From Aminipila terrae (GTDB lineage Bacteria; Bacillota; Clostridia; Peptostreptococcales; Anaerovoracaceae), in the NCBI RefSeq assembly GCF_010120715.1, contig NZ_CP047591.1, positions 1,364,001 to 1,428,000 of the forward strand: a DNA stretch of 64,000 nucleotides, written 5' to 3'. A program made the translations under genes and the position numbers. This document shows positions 1 through 9,771 of this stretch, one piece after another. The stretch's first letter is position 1; every line of letters begins with the position of its first letter. Below the pieces are notes generated by a model, which saw only the letters and a list, made by a program, of their open reading frames with translations, searched no databases and was not told the origin of the DNA.

Positions 1-279
1 CTTGGATGCCGACTGTGTAGCAGTCCCATTGACTAGAGATGCTGGCGGATCTATAGTCTTTACTATGATAATGCACGCCTGTGCTCTGGTTAAACTGTCT
101 TCCGGATGAAATTGTCCATCCGTATCCCCTGTGATGGCTCCTGCCTCCACTAAAGCCTTAACTGCTTCTTCACAATTTGTTCCTGAGATATCAGTAGGAA
201 TAGTTGCTGCGAAGGCAGTTGATGTTGCCATTATCATAAGTACTAACATTAAGGAAATTGTCTTGAATATATTTTTCAT
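1..279 (-). CDS. SLH-domain surface protein, N-terminal part (cut by window edge)
   Basis: The minus-strand frame opens with ATG at 279 and runs off the window at position 1, giving about 93 residues. A signal peptide is visible (MKNIFKTISLML, ending TSTAFAA), followed by the start of an S-layer homology domain with the typical GDTDGQFHPEDSLTRAQA stretch. SLH domains bind secondary cell-wall polymer and anchor exported proteins to the wall. A GGGGG ribosome binding site lies about 10 bases upstream, and the gene follows the next SLH gene by only 20 bases, so the two are probably one operon. The C-terminal part lies outside the window. Confidence 0.8.
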   Translation of the reverse strand, partial: MKNIFKTISLMLVLMIMATSTAFAATIPTDISGTNCEEAVKALVEAGAITGDTDGQFHPEDSLTRAQACIIIVKTIDPPASLVNGTATQSASK

Positions 280-299
280 TTTTCTTTTTTACCCCCATA

Positions 300-911
300 T
301 TAATTTTTCGGCATGCTTCTATACAGCATTGTTGCCACATCACCTTTTGTTGCCGGTGCTGACCAGTCTGTTATGTTACGATCTCCAATCATACTATTCA
401 TATTCATTATGGCATATTGTATATAGTTATCCGGCCATGTACCCGTAGTAACAGCGGATGGATTCTTACTCCTTATTATAATCGTAATCACTTCTGCGTA
501 AGATACACTCTTACTCGGAGCAAATTTCTGTTCTCCCACACCCTGTATCAGATTAGCCTTTGCACATGCGTTTATATAACCTTTTGCCCAGTCGTAACCA
601 TTTAGGTCGTTATAATAAACTTTCTTTGCAATTACATCAAGTTCATTGGTATTATTTGTAGCTTTTGCCATCATAGTAGCAAACTCTGCTCGGGAAATAT
701 TCTTTTCAGGGTGAAATAGTCCGTCCTGATCACCAGTAATAATCTTTTTATCCATTAAAAATTTCACTGGTGTAAGTAGAGTTGTATTCATAACATCCTT
801 TGGATATATGTTATACGAATTCCAGCTGGTAGTATCTGCAAATGCAGTGATACCACTACCCACAACCAATACTGCCGATATTGCTAATACCGCTATTTTT
901 TTTCTAATCAT
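300..911 (-). CDS. SLH-domain protein, 203 aa
   Basis: Small exported protein made of a signal peptide (residues 1-25, ending AFA) and two SLH-like repeats, at about residues 40-85 (GDQDGLFHPEKNISRAEF) and 100-150. The length leaves no room for another domain, so it is essentially only the wall-binding module. The start is supported by GGAGGAG about 8 bases upstream. A sigma-A-like promoter at 949-976 sits just ahead. It appears to be the first gene of an operon with the partial SLH gene at 1-279. The ligand and role beyond wall attachment cannot be read from the sequence. Confidence 0.85.
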   Translation of the reverse strand: MIRKKIAVLAISAVLVVGSGITAFADTTSWNSYNIYPKDVMNTTLLTPVKFLMDKKIITGDQDGLFHPEKNISRAEFATMMAKATNNTNELDVIAKKVYYNDLNGYDWAKGYINACAKANLIQGVGEQKFAPSKSVSYAEVITIIIRSKNPSAVTTGTWPDNYIQYAIMNMNSMIGDRNITDWSAPATKGDVATMLYRSMPKN

Positions 912-948
912 CTCAATCTCCTCCTGTATTTGTTAATTTACCAATTAT

Positions 949-976
949 ATTATATCAAAGTATCTGATTAAGTCCA
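949..976 (-). promoter_or_regulatory. Predicted sigma-A promoter for the two small SLH genes
   Basis: On the minus strand TGGACT (976-971) is followed after 16 bases by a perfect TATAAT (954-949), about 40 bases upstream of the start codon at 911. The -35 match is partial. Confidence 0.4.
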
Positions 977-995
977 TTACGTAGACATTACAAAA

Positions 996-3377
996 TTACT
1001 GTTTTTGTCGGTCAATCAACTCTGGGTAGATATAAGCAGACTGTAGGTCTAATGAAGTGATAACATTGCCTTTCTCATCTGTTGTTGACATTGAAATCGG
1101 AGGAACAATCCCTCCTCCATCAGAAATTACTGATGAACTTTCACTGGTAGCTGGCTGCTGTACTTTATAAGTGTATTTCCACACTTCTGAACCATCTTTA
1201 CCGTTTAGATAATTTGTCAAGAGTTGAAATCCATTATCCAGTTTGACCTTTAACTGTCCAGAAAGCTGCTCTTTTGAAAGGAGCATTACGGTGCTCTTTG
1301 ATGAGCCTGAATCTTCATATCCTATATCTTTACTATTCGTTCCTGTAAGCCAGAAACAATTAGTAAGTTTTGCTCTGTTCCTTCCTATTAAGGATCCTAT
1401 GCCATTGCTTCCATCTACATCTCCCGCATTGTATGAACGCTGGATTGCTCCGTAGTTCCATCCAACAAGCCCTCCTGCAGTATTAGTAGCGTTAATTTTT
1501 CCAGTATTATAAACATTAAAAATCTTATCTTTACTTAAGCCTGCAATACCTCCCGCATTAGAATTTGCGGTAACGTTTCCGTCATTATAACATTTTTGAA
1601 TGTGTCCTTCTCCTGTTGTCTGGTAAGCCACTATTCCTCCGGCTTCTGAGGTTGCTATAATCTTTCCTTTATTGCAGCATTTTTCAACATCCCCTTCATT
1701 ATTACCAACTATTCCTCCTGAATTGTTACCATTTATCTCTCCATTGTTGTAACAATCTGTTATTCTGGTTTTATCTCCCTTGGCATATCCAATCACACCA
1801 CCATTGGAACCTTCGCCAGAAAGTTCTCCAGTATTAGAGCAATTTGTTACATAAGCACCATAGGAAGATCCATCTACCTGACCAATCACACCACCTGCAT
1901 AATCTGCTGTACTGCTTACTTTTCCTGAATTGCTGCACTTATCCATATTAATGGTAGCTGTTGAAGCTGGAATATATCCAATTATACCGCCGGTTCTTGC
2001 TTTACCTTTTACTATTCCTTTATTTACACAGCCATATAATGCATCTCCGGCCAAGTCCATTGATCCAACAATTCCTCCAGTATTTGTATCAGTTCCTGTA
2101 ACACTTCCCTTGTTGATATTACTTTTTAGGGTTTGTGTAGAATACCCACAAATTCCTCCTGTATTTACCATTCCTGTCACAGTACTGTCTTCACCCAGTG
2201 CGCAATTAGTAATGAATCCTTTATTGTAGCCACCTATTCCTCCTACATATATAGAACCTTTTATTGTTGACTTTTCTATTGTTAGTCCATCGATGGTACT
2301 CTTAGCATCTACATACCCAAAAAGTCCTGCATATCCAGCTATATTGCCAGTGTCTTTTCCCTTAGCCGTTCCAGTTATGTTCAGGCCGCTGATACTGTGT
2401 CCATTTCCGTCAAAATTGCCCACAAAAGGATTTCCTTCTGTCCCAATCGGTTCAAAATTTCCTTCACTCCAATTCGGTGTACTTGTGGCAACATTTGGGA
2501 CGGTAGTAGCGAAATCTTTCGTTATCTTTATATCCTTGGTTAATTTATAATATCCGCCTTCACTCATATGTACTCTAATGTGATTTAGTTGTTCTTCTGA
2601 AGAAACTTCATAAGGATCTTTTGCTGTGCCAGTTCCTACGGTAAACGCTCCGGCAGTAACCGAATGTGTCCTTTGGCATCCTGCATTTCCTGTTGGTACA
2701 GTAATGGCAGGAGTTGTTGTGACAGCTACAGTCCCTGGTCCCTTTATAACAGTTTCTTTCTTTTTAACGTTTAAAAGTAAGGTTGCAGCTTCCGCTCTTG
2801 TCAGTGCCATGGTAGGCCTAAAGTTGCCCTGGTCGTCGCCCTGCATATAGCCTTTCTGAAACATGATATTGACATAAGGCAGTGCCCAGTCCCCGATAAG
2901 TGCCGCATCTTTTACGGTTGCAGCACTCTTGGAGGTATCCAGGTTATTAGTAGAAATAACAGTAGCTACTACCTTTGCTGCTTCCTGCCTGGAAATCATT
3001 TGCCCAATTCCAAAGCTACCATCTTCATATCCTTTGGTTATCCCCGCCGCAACAGCGGTTTTAATAGTAGGGACATACCATTCAATAGGGTTTACATCTT
3101 TAAATGTCACTACCGTATTTGAAGTATTGGGAGTAACCGTAAGTACATTTGTAATGAGTTTATAAAACTCTTCCCTCTTCATGAGATTATCCGGCAGAAA
3201 ATAGCCTTCCGGATATCCTCCTACAACTCCTAGGGAAGCGGCCTCATTAATAATGGACTGTCCCCAGTGTCCATTAATATCCGTAAATTTATCAGTACCT
3301 GCTGATGCGAAGCTGACGTTCATTGTAAATACCATTACAGCTGAAAGCATTATCGCCAGCACTCTTTTTTTAACCAC
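996..3377 (-). CDS. SLH and GLUG-repeat surface protein, 793 aa
   Basis: Large exported surface protein. A signal peptide (residues 1-26) is followed by three SLH domains (about 30-75, 92-135 and 155-200), a short Thr/Pro/Val linker, and a long tract of GLUG-type repeats (about 300-690) in which units such as GGIVGYN, GGVIGQVDG and GGLVGWN alternate with NCSNTGEL-like turns every 20-30 residues. Such repeats fold into an extended beta-solenoid in bacterial adhesins and IgA-protease-like proteins. The start is GTG at 3377 with GAGGAGG 9 bases upstream. A wall-anchored adhesin or structural protein is the likely role; the binding target is unknown. Confidence 0.88.
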   Translation of the reverse strand: MVKKRVLAIMLSAVMVFTMNVSFASAGTDKFTDINGHWGQSIINEAASLGVVGGYPEGYFLPDNLMKREEFYKLITNVLTVTPNTSNTVVTFKDVNPIEWYVPTIKTAVAAGITKGYEDGSFGIGQMISRQEAAKVVATVISTNNLDTSKSAATVKDAALIGDWALPYVNIMFQKGYMQGDDQGNFRPTMALTRAEAATLLLNVKKKETVIKGPGTVAVTTTPAITVPTGNAGCQRTHSVTAGAFTVGTGTAKDPYEVSSEEQLNHIRVHMSEGGYYKLTKDIKITKDFATTVPNVATSTPNWSEGNFEPIGTEGNPFVGNFDGNGHSISGLNITGTAKGKDTGNIAGYAGLFGYVDAKSTIDGLTIEKSTIKGSIYVGGIGGYNKGFITNCALGEDSTVTGMVNTGGICGYSTQTLKSNINKGSVTGTDTNTGGIVGSMDLAGDALYGCVNKGIVKGKARTGGIIGYIPASTATINMDKCSNSGKVSSTADYAGGVIGQVDGSSYGAYVTNCSNTGELSGEGSNGGVIGYAKGDKTRITDCYNNGEINGNNSGGIVGNNEGDVEKCCNKGKIIATSEAGGIVAYQTTGEGHIQKCYNDGNVTANSNAGGIAGLSKDKIFNVYNTGKINATNTAGGLVGWNYGAIQRSYNAGDVDGSNGIGSLIGRNRAKLTNCFWLTGTNSKDIGYEDSGSSKSTVMLLSKEQLSGQLKVKLDNGFQLLTNYLNGKDGSEVWKYTYKVQQPATSESSSVISDGGGIVPPISMSTTDEKGNVITSLDLQSAYIYPELIDRQKQ

Positions 3378-3505
3378 TTTATTAACCTCCTCTTCTCATC
3401 TCTCTGACGTTAGAGTTATCTCATTTGTTCCATTTGAAAATTATGTACGGGATAAAAATATACATAATTTCATTATATATCCTGTTACAGGCACTGTCCA
3501 CCATT

Positions 3506-3532
3506 AAAAAAAGCTGCCTGAAAAGGCAGCTT
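3506..3532 (-). terminator. Intrinsic terminator after the symporter gene
   Basis: AAGCTGCC and GGCAGCTT form an 8-bp stem with a 6-base loop. On the minus strand it is followed by a seven-T run. Confidence 0.8.
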
Positions 3533-3540
3533 GTATTACT

Positions 3541-5011
3541 TTATTTTGTAAATTTACTTACTATAGGTACACTGATAATGGAAACAACCATGGCTGCAAC
3601 ACCGATTTGAGGAGAAAGCTCTTTAGCTGCTGCAAACCCGGAAGTACTGCAAAAGAAAACCATAACTCCGCCCACTACAGCGATCCCGCTCAGCAGGCCT
3701 GTCCATGCTCCTGCTCTGGTTATTTTATCCGAATATATCCCCAGAGAAACGGCCCTATAAAAGATCCGGCTACAACTCCCCAGGAAAAGGACATAAGATT
3801 GACAATAAAAGATATATTCATTGTGGCAAAGATATATGAGAAACTTATAAATAAAACACATAGTACTCTCATAATAATCATTTGATGCTTATCCTTTATA
3901 TCTGGCTTAACTTCTCCAATCAGATCTACCGATACGGCAGAGCTGGACGAAAGTACTATAGCCGAAAGAGTGGACATGGAAGCGGATAAAAGCAGTAACA
4001 TGATAACGCTTAAAACCACGATGGAAAATACATTGGAAGTCAGTGCTTTAATTAACAAGGTAGGCATTACCCCGTCAAAGCCTCCTGATACATCAGGCAT
4101 TCCATCTTTAGTGGCTGCAAGAAACAGTCGTGAAAGTGAACCTGCAAAATAGGCCCCTGCACCAATAAAGAGCGCAAACAATGTGGAAATCACCGTGGCA
4201 CTTTTGATGCTGCTCTCATCTTTTATGGCATAATATTTAGTAATCATCTGTGGCAGGCCCCATACTCCAAAACTGGTCAGCATGATATTGGTCATTAAGA
4301 AAGCTTTACTGTTTCCTCCTGTCAAATCCACAAGCTGATGATTTATCGCCGATAGTTTTGGTATAATCTGCGTGATGCCACCCACCTCAGGCCTGTTAAC
4401 AAGAATTATAATCATGGCTGCAAGCCCTGCTATCATAATAATTCCCTGTACAAGATCATTAAGCGCCGTAGCAACATACCCCCTAAAACCAGATAGATTC
4501 CTGTGAGCACGGCTACTAAAAGCATGCAGATTGCAGGATCTGCCCCTTGGTAAATAGCACTGAACATGGTGCCAAGTCCTTTATAGACAGATGCTGAATA
4601 CGGAATCAGAAAAACAAAGATGATAAGAGCAGAAAATACTTTCATCCCCTTTGAATCATATCTGGCAGCAAAAAACTCCGGCATGGTCCTAGCTCCCAGT
4701 TTTCTGGTCATATCTCTGGTTCTCTTTGCCATAACTTTCCACGCCAGCCAACATCCCAAAACAGAATTCCCGATGCCTATCCACATACTTCCCAAACCGA
4801 TATTCCATCCATGCATGCCAGCATATCCAATAAAAATAACAGCAGAAAAGTAAGTGGTCCCATAAGAAAAAGCGGACAGCCAGGGCCCCATACTCCGGCC
4901 ACCCAGTAAAAACCCTTCCACGCTGCTTGCCTTTTTAGTGCTTATCATGCCTATAGCAAGCATGATGACAACAAACACTATCAGTGAAATCGTCGTAATT
5001 AACTGTGTCAT
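3541..5011 (-). pseudogene. Sodium:solute symporter family protein, two frameshifts
   Basis: Three overlapping minus-strand reading frames (4433-5011, 3720-4436, 3541-3861) make up one SSS-family Na+/solute symporter of about 490 residues. The N-terminal piece has the family pattern KKASSVEGFLLGGRSMGPW and continues through several membrane segments. The frame breaks at a C5 run (4479-4483) and again at a C4 run (3739-3742). Adding one base to each gives LVLGGYVATALNDLVQG and GPFLWGIYSDKITRAG, which read as ordinary symporter sequence. The pattern fits base-calling loss as well as a real pseudogene. Substrate unknown. AGGAGG lies upstream of the ATG at 5011. Confidence 0.8.
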
Positions 5012-5349
5012 ATTAAGTTTTCCTCCTAAACTACAATCCTACGTTCCGGTCTTCCGGATTAAAATAAGTTATAACTCCTACTCTGTGCGATCTTTGCACC
5101 CTACTTCCCTTATTCGGCTTACCAGTCCTTATCTGCCATAAACCAGGGTTACATACTGTATTATGTCATATTATGATATTTCGACAATTTTTGCAACAGT
5201 TTTTGTATTTTATCACAATGATATATATGGTTTTATATTAAGTTTTGATGTTAAATTGTTTATATATATTGCCCTGCTCTTTATTGGACATTATAATAGT
5301 AGTAATACCCAGATATTGGGTTGAACACAGCATAAAATATGGGGCATTA
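5012..5349. other. Intergenic region between divergent genes
   Basis: This AT-rich stretch of about 340 bases separates the symporter (minus) from the acyltransferase (plus). It holds the symporter's AGGAGG site and a short TCCGGAAGACCGGA inverted repeat near 5043-5060. I see no riboswitch, tRNA or convincing small ORF. Confidence 0.4.
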
Positions 5350-6474
5350 ATGGAAAGGAAACATTCACCTGAAAGACTTATTAATTACGACATTTTACGC
5401 ATACTGGCAGCATACTTAATCGTTATGCTGCATCTTTCTGTACAATATATCAATAAAGCTCCTGCCTCTGTAGAAGAATATCTGCTATGGCAGCAGGGGG
5501 TGAAGTTTGGTGCCTTATCCAGAGTTGGTGTTCCAATATTCGTCATGCTTAGCGGTGCCTTTTTATTACGGCCAGAGAAGAATATTTCTCTGGAGACTAT
5601 ATTTAAAAAGTATCTGCCAAAACTGATTGCTATTTTTCTATTCTGGTCATTCTTTTATTCTCTGGCAGAGCAGGGTTTTTTTGAACATATAATAAAATAT
5701 GGTTTCTCTCACAGCTGGAATGCTATAAACTGGACTAAATTCTGGTATTATTTTGCTCAGGGACATTATCATATGTGGTACCTGTATATGCTTGCAGGTC
5801 TTTATCTGATAACCCCACTGATAAAGCATATCACAGCACAGGCCTCTAAATCACAGCTGATTTATTTTGTAGTACTTTGCGTTTTAATTACCTCTGTAAC
5901 AAAATTAAATGAGGATTTGTGGCATATTTCTATCCTTCATATGATTTTAGATAAATTATCGCTGTCCTTTTTCCTAGGATATATAGGATATTTTGTAGCT
6001 GGTTATCTTTTAAGCATCTATACTCCCGGCTGGCGTATTTCAGCTTTTTTATTCATACTGGGAGTATTTTCTTTAAGATTTACCTATCAGGAAACCTGGT
6101 CACTGAATCCCATGTTTGGGTTTAATGAACCAAACTTAATCTATTTCAGTAACTATTCACCCACAGTATTTTTTATGAGTTTCGCTGTATTTCTGATAGC
6201 AGCAAAACTTGGATTTATAAAGTTGTGGAAACCTCTCCGTCCACTGGCGGACCAGCTTCCCAAATACATGCTGGCAGTATATCTGGTTCATCCTTTTATC
6301 ATTGATCAATGCCGCCGTGCAGCTATCCTGCTGCCTGCAAAATCTGCTTGGTCACTGCCCCAAAACGCCTTTATAATTTTTATCATCAGCCTGATTGTCA
6401 GTATAATTTTAATGCAGATTTACTGGCTTGTTATTCGAATTATTCAACTTGTTTTCCGCACTGCGAGGTGCTAA
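5350..6474 (+). CDS. Membrane acyltransferase family 3 protein
   Basis: Integral membrane O-acyltransferase of the acyltransferase_3 (OafA/WecH-like) family, about 374 residues. The N-terminal motif INYDILRILAAYLIVMLHLS carries the conserved Arg and His regions expected near the active site, and about ten hydrophobic segments follow. Members transfer acetyl or similar groups from the cytoplasmic side to extracellular polysaccharide or cell-wall glycans. The frame is open from 5245, but the ATG at 5350 starts at the family's usual N-terminus. It stands alone between surface-protein genes, so modification of a wall polymer is plausible but inferred. Confidence 0.82.
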   Translation: MERKHSPERLINYDILRILAAYLIVMLHLSVQYINKAPASVEEYLLWQQGVKFGALSRVGVPIFVMLSGAFLLRPEKNISLETIFKKYLPKLIAIFLFWSFFYSLAEQGFFEHIIKYGFSHSWNAINWTKFWYYFAQGHYHMWYLYMLAGLYLITPLIKHITAQASKSQLIYFVVLCVLITSVTKLNEDLWHISILHMILDKLSLSFFLGYIGYFVAGYLLSIYTPGWRISAFLFILGVFSLRFTYQETWSLNPMFGFNEPNLIYFSNYSPTVFFMSFAVFLIAAKLGFIKLWKPLRPLADQLPKYMLAVYLVHPFIIDQCRRAAILLPAKSAWSLPQNAFIIFIISLIVSIILMQIYWLVIRIIQLVFRTARC

Positions 6475-6536
6475 TATATCAATAGCTTAACATGTGATTA
6501 CAACTTTATCGTGTATCAAAAGGGGGGAATTTTTTT

Positions 6537-9500
6537 ATGAGAGTCGTCTATACTAATTTGACGAAGAAAGTATTTGCATTTTTTTTAGCAATAATTCTAG
6601 TTGTTCCTTTAATTTCTGTTCCATCTACCGTGTACGGTGCAACCTTTAAGGACATACGGGGGCATTGGGCCGAATCCTATATTAACAAAGCTGTTTCTGC
6701 AGGATTTGTAAAGGGTTATCCTGACGGGACATTTAGGCCTGACAGTCCGGTCACCAGGGCAGAATTTACCAGTATGGTGAACAAGGCTCTTGGTAACACG
6801 GGTACCACCAGTGTGGGCTTCTCGGACGTACCATATAATGAATGGTTCTACAATGATGTAGCAAAAGGGATTTCAGCTACATTCGTAGGAGGCTATGATG
6901 ATAACACCTTCCGTCCAAACAATGCGGTAACCAGAGAAGAAGCTGCTGCTATGATTTCCAGATTTGTGCCTACCTATGGTACTACTGGCAGCGTATCTTC
7001 CTTTAACGACAGAAATTCCATTTCCAACTGGGCAACGGATGCGGTTGCCAGAATTAACGGAAAAGGTTACATGGGAGCTTATGATGATGGGAAATATCAT
7101 CCTCAGGATTCCCTGACAAGAGCTATGACCGCAAAGATTCTTTGCAGTATTCTGGACAAAGAAAACATTGTTTCATCAAGTGCCACAATAAAAAGTAAAG
7201 GCACCACCTTATCAGGCCGTATATACTCAAATAACGTTACAATGGATTCAGATCTGGGTGACGGAGAAGCTGAGTTAACAAATTGTGTGGTACTTGGAAC
7301 TTTATATGTTTATGGTGGAGGTCAGAACACAATTACCGTGACCAATTCCAGAGTTGCAAATGCTTATGTAGAAAAAAGTTCTTCTGCTGTGAGACTTCTT
7401 GCAAAAGGCCAGACAACTATTAACAAGACCACTGCGGGAAATACGGCAACGCTTGAAACTTCCAGTTTATCCGGAGGATTATATGGTGTTGGATTTAATG
7501 AAGTAGATATAAAAGGTTCTGCTAAAACAACTTTACGAGGCAGTTTCAGCAAAGTGAATGTGACAGGTTCTTCTGCGGATGTGGATATCGAATCTGGCTC
7601 TATTAATACTTTTAATGTAACCAGTTCCGGCAGAAGCAGTGATATCAATGTAGACAGTAAGTCCAACATTGGTACAGCCAATGTTAATGCCAGTGTTGCC
7701 TTCAAAGGATCTGGTAACATTAACACCATGAATGCCAATTCAAGCGGTATTACTTATGAGACCAAGCCAAAATATTTAAAAATGGGTTCAGGTATTTCAT
7801 CACCAGATTACGATAATTCCAATTCTGATTTAGAAATCACAATAGATCCTAAGAATAAGGCTACAAAAGTTAAGGTAAATACAGAAATCACCCTTACTTT
7901 TAAAAATTCTGTCACACAGTACGATGGCTCTACTATCAGAAATTCTGACATTCCTGATATGGTTTCTATTCGAAGAAATTCATCATCAGGAAGTAAGGTG
8001 TCCTTCTCTGGCAGTATTAACAGCAGTAAAAAAGTAATTACTCTTACTCCGGATAAAGATTTAGATGATGACACGAAATACTATGTGGTGATTCCAAGTA
8101 AAGAATTTTTATACAGTAAAAACAATTACAATGCTTCACAGACTACATATTTTACTACCGGAGATGATTCTGACGATATCGTAAGCTTTAGTCCTAAATC
8201 AAAAGCAACAGATGTAAGTTGTTCTGTTGATCCAACTATTACATTTTCTGAAGCGGTTCAGACTTATAGTGGAAGTTCCAGTTCTATCAGTGATTCTTAT
8301 ATAGAACAAAATATTATATTTAAGGAAGACAGTTCTAGCGGCAGAAACGTCTCTTTTAGAGGAAGCATTAATTCTTCCAATAAAAAGATTACCATTGACC
8401 CTAAATCTTCACTTAAAGAAGGTCAGAAGTATTATCTGGAAGTTCCATCAAGGAAATTTAAAACTAAATCAGATGGTACCAGCATTGGTTCTTACAGTGT
8501 AACCTGGACTACGGCATCCCCTTCAGCTCCTACTGTAAGTTTCAGTCCGGCAAGTGGTGCTTCCAATGTTCCTTTAGATTCAAAGATTACATTGAGCTTT
8601 TCTACTAACATATATAATACTTCGGGCTCGAACCTTGATACATATTATGTTTCAAGTAATGTAACTTTAAGAGATAATACCTCTGGTTCAAATATTTCTT
8701 TCAGCTCAAGTATAGGAAGTTCCAGCATAGTACTTACTCCTACTTCTGGTTCTCCTTTAACAGCAGGCCATAATTATACTGTTTCTATTGCTTCAAGTAG
8801 GTTTAAAAACAGTTCTGGAACGTATATGGGGTCTGCCAGCGCAACTTTTACGGTATTAAGGAATATAGATTTAAGTGCACTGGACACTGCCATAACCAAT
8901 GCCAAAAATGCCCGAGGGGATATTAAGATAAGTGCCAATGGTTCAGATGTTTTTGAAGGAATTAAATGGGTTACACAAGATCAGTGGAACGCTCTGGATA
9001 AAGCTATTACGGATGCCTCAAATGCTCGAAATACCGTTTCAACCACGGCAGATGCCCAAACTGCAGCCAATACTTTAAATACTGCAGTAACCACTTTCAA
9101 CACAAGCCAAAAAACAGGCACTAAATTCAGGATAAATACCTCTGCTTTAGATTTAGCCATATCAGATGCAGAAGCAGTCACAAGAAGTGTGGCTATCAGC
9201 ACAGATGGCTATGATGTTTCTCCATCAAAAAAGTGGGTTACCCAAGGTGTTTTAGATGGATTAAATAATGCAATATCAGCTGCAAAAGCTAATAAAGATT
9301 CTATCTCTACTTCCAGTGAAGTATCTTCTAGGGCAGATGCACTGAATAAAGCGGTAGAAACTTTTAACGCCGCTAAGCTCCCAGGTTATATGGCTGATAA
9401 AAATAATTTAAAGTCAGCAATAGATACTGCTAACAATGCCCTTACAAATATCCGTATGAAAGAATCTGCGTCCGAAGTTCCTGTTGGCTCCAAATGGGTA

Positions 9501-9665
9501 ACCTCTCAGGAGTTTAAAAACTTTACAGATGCAATAAACAGTGCAAACAGCGTTTATCAGGCAAAACAGGCATCCCAAAAGGATGTTGACGATGCAAAAT
9601 CAAGCCTTGAAGCTGCCACTTCAACATTTAACGGTTTGCTAAAAGACGGTACAATGCCTGTATAA
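6537..9665 (+). CDS. SLH surface protein with Ig-like and helical repeats, 1042 aa
   Basis: Large wall-anchored protein. In order: signal peptide (1-34, ending VYGA), three SLH domains (about 35-77, 95-140, 158-202), a Ser/Thr/Asn-rich tract with beta-helix character (about 220-415), three SbsA-type (Big_5) Ig-like domains of about 115 residues (near 432, 547 and 665, each opening with a phrase like VSFSPKSKATDVSCSVDPTI), and three C-terminal helical repeats of about 90 residues (from about 778, 867 and 953) sharing KWVT and a LDTAI/LNNAI pattern like FIVAR repeats. AGGGGGG precedes the ATG. A multi-domain stalk or adhesin is likely. It is monocistronic, with a terminator at 9706-9735. Confidence 0.88.
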   Translation: MRVVYTNLTKKVFAFFLAIILVVPLISVPSTVYGATFKDIRGHWAESYINKAVSAGFVKGYPDGTFRPDSPVTRAEFTSMVNKALGNTGTTSVGFSDVPYNEWFYNDVAKGISATFVGGYDDNTFRPNNAVTREEAAAMISRFVPTYGTTGSVSSFNDRNSISNWATDAVARINGKGYMGAYDDGKYHPQDSLTRAMTAKILCSILDKENIVSSSATIKSKGTTLSGRIYSNNVTMDSDLGDGEAELTNCVVLGTLYVYGGGQNTITVTNSRVANAYVEKSSSAVRLLAKGQTTINKTTAGNTATLETSSLSGGLYGVGFNEVDIKGSAKTTLRGSFSKVNVTGSSADVDIESGSINTFNVTSSGRSSDINVDSKSNIGTANVNASVAFKGSGNINTMNANSSGITYETKPKYLKMGSGISSPDYDNSNSDLEITIDPKNKATKVKVNTEITLTFKNSVTQYDGSTIRNSDIPDMVSIRRNSSSGSKVSFSGSINSSKKVITLTPDKDLDDDTKYYVVIPSKEFLYSKNNYNASQTTYFTTGDDSDDIVSFSPKSKATDVSCSVDPTITFSEAVQTYSGSSSSISDSYIEQNIIFKEDSSSGRNVSFRGSINSSNKKITIDPKSSLKEGQKYYLEVPSRKFKTKSDGTSIGSYSVTWTTASPSAPTVSFSPASGASNVPLDSKITLSFSTNIYNTSGSNLDTYYVSSNVTLRDNTSGSNISFSSSIGSSSIVLTPTSGSPLTAGHNYTVSIASSRFKNSSGTYMGSASATFTVLRNIDLSALDTAITNAKNARGDIKISANGSDVFEGIKWVTQDQWNALDKAITDASNARNTVSTTADAQTAANTLNTAVTTFNTSQKTGTKFRINTSALDLAISDAEAVTRSVAISTDGYDVSPSKKWVTQGVLDGLNNAISAAKANKDSISTSSEVSSRADALNKAVETFNAAKLPGYMADKNNLKSAIDTANNALTNIRMKESASEVPVGSKWVTSQEFKNFTDAINSANSVYQAKQASQKDVDDAKSSLEAATSTFNGLLKDGTMPV

Positions 9666-9705
9666 AATAAGCACTTTAGCTTAATTAAGAATTTTAAATC
9701 TATAT

Positions 9706-9735
9706 AAAAAGGTTCATGACAGCATGAACCTTTTT
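9706..9735. terminator. Bidirectional intrinsic terminator
   Basis: GGTTCATG and CATGAACC form a stem with an ACAG loop, flanked by A5 on one side and T5 on the other. It serves both the SLH gene (plus) and the ClC gene (minus). Confidence 0.88.
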
Positions 9736-9771
9736 ATATTTTAGATACTAATTAATTTTTCAATTTCTGCT

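Noticed and set aside
5245..5349. Longer N-terminus for the acyltransferase
   Set aside because: The extra 35 residues do not match the family's N-terminal start, which fits ATG 5350.
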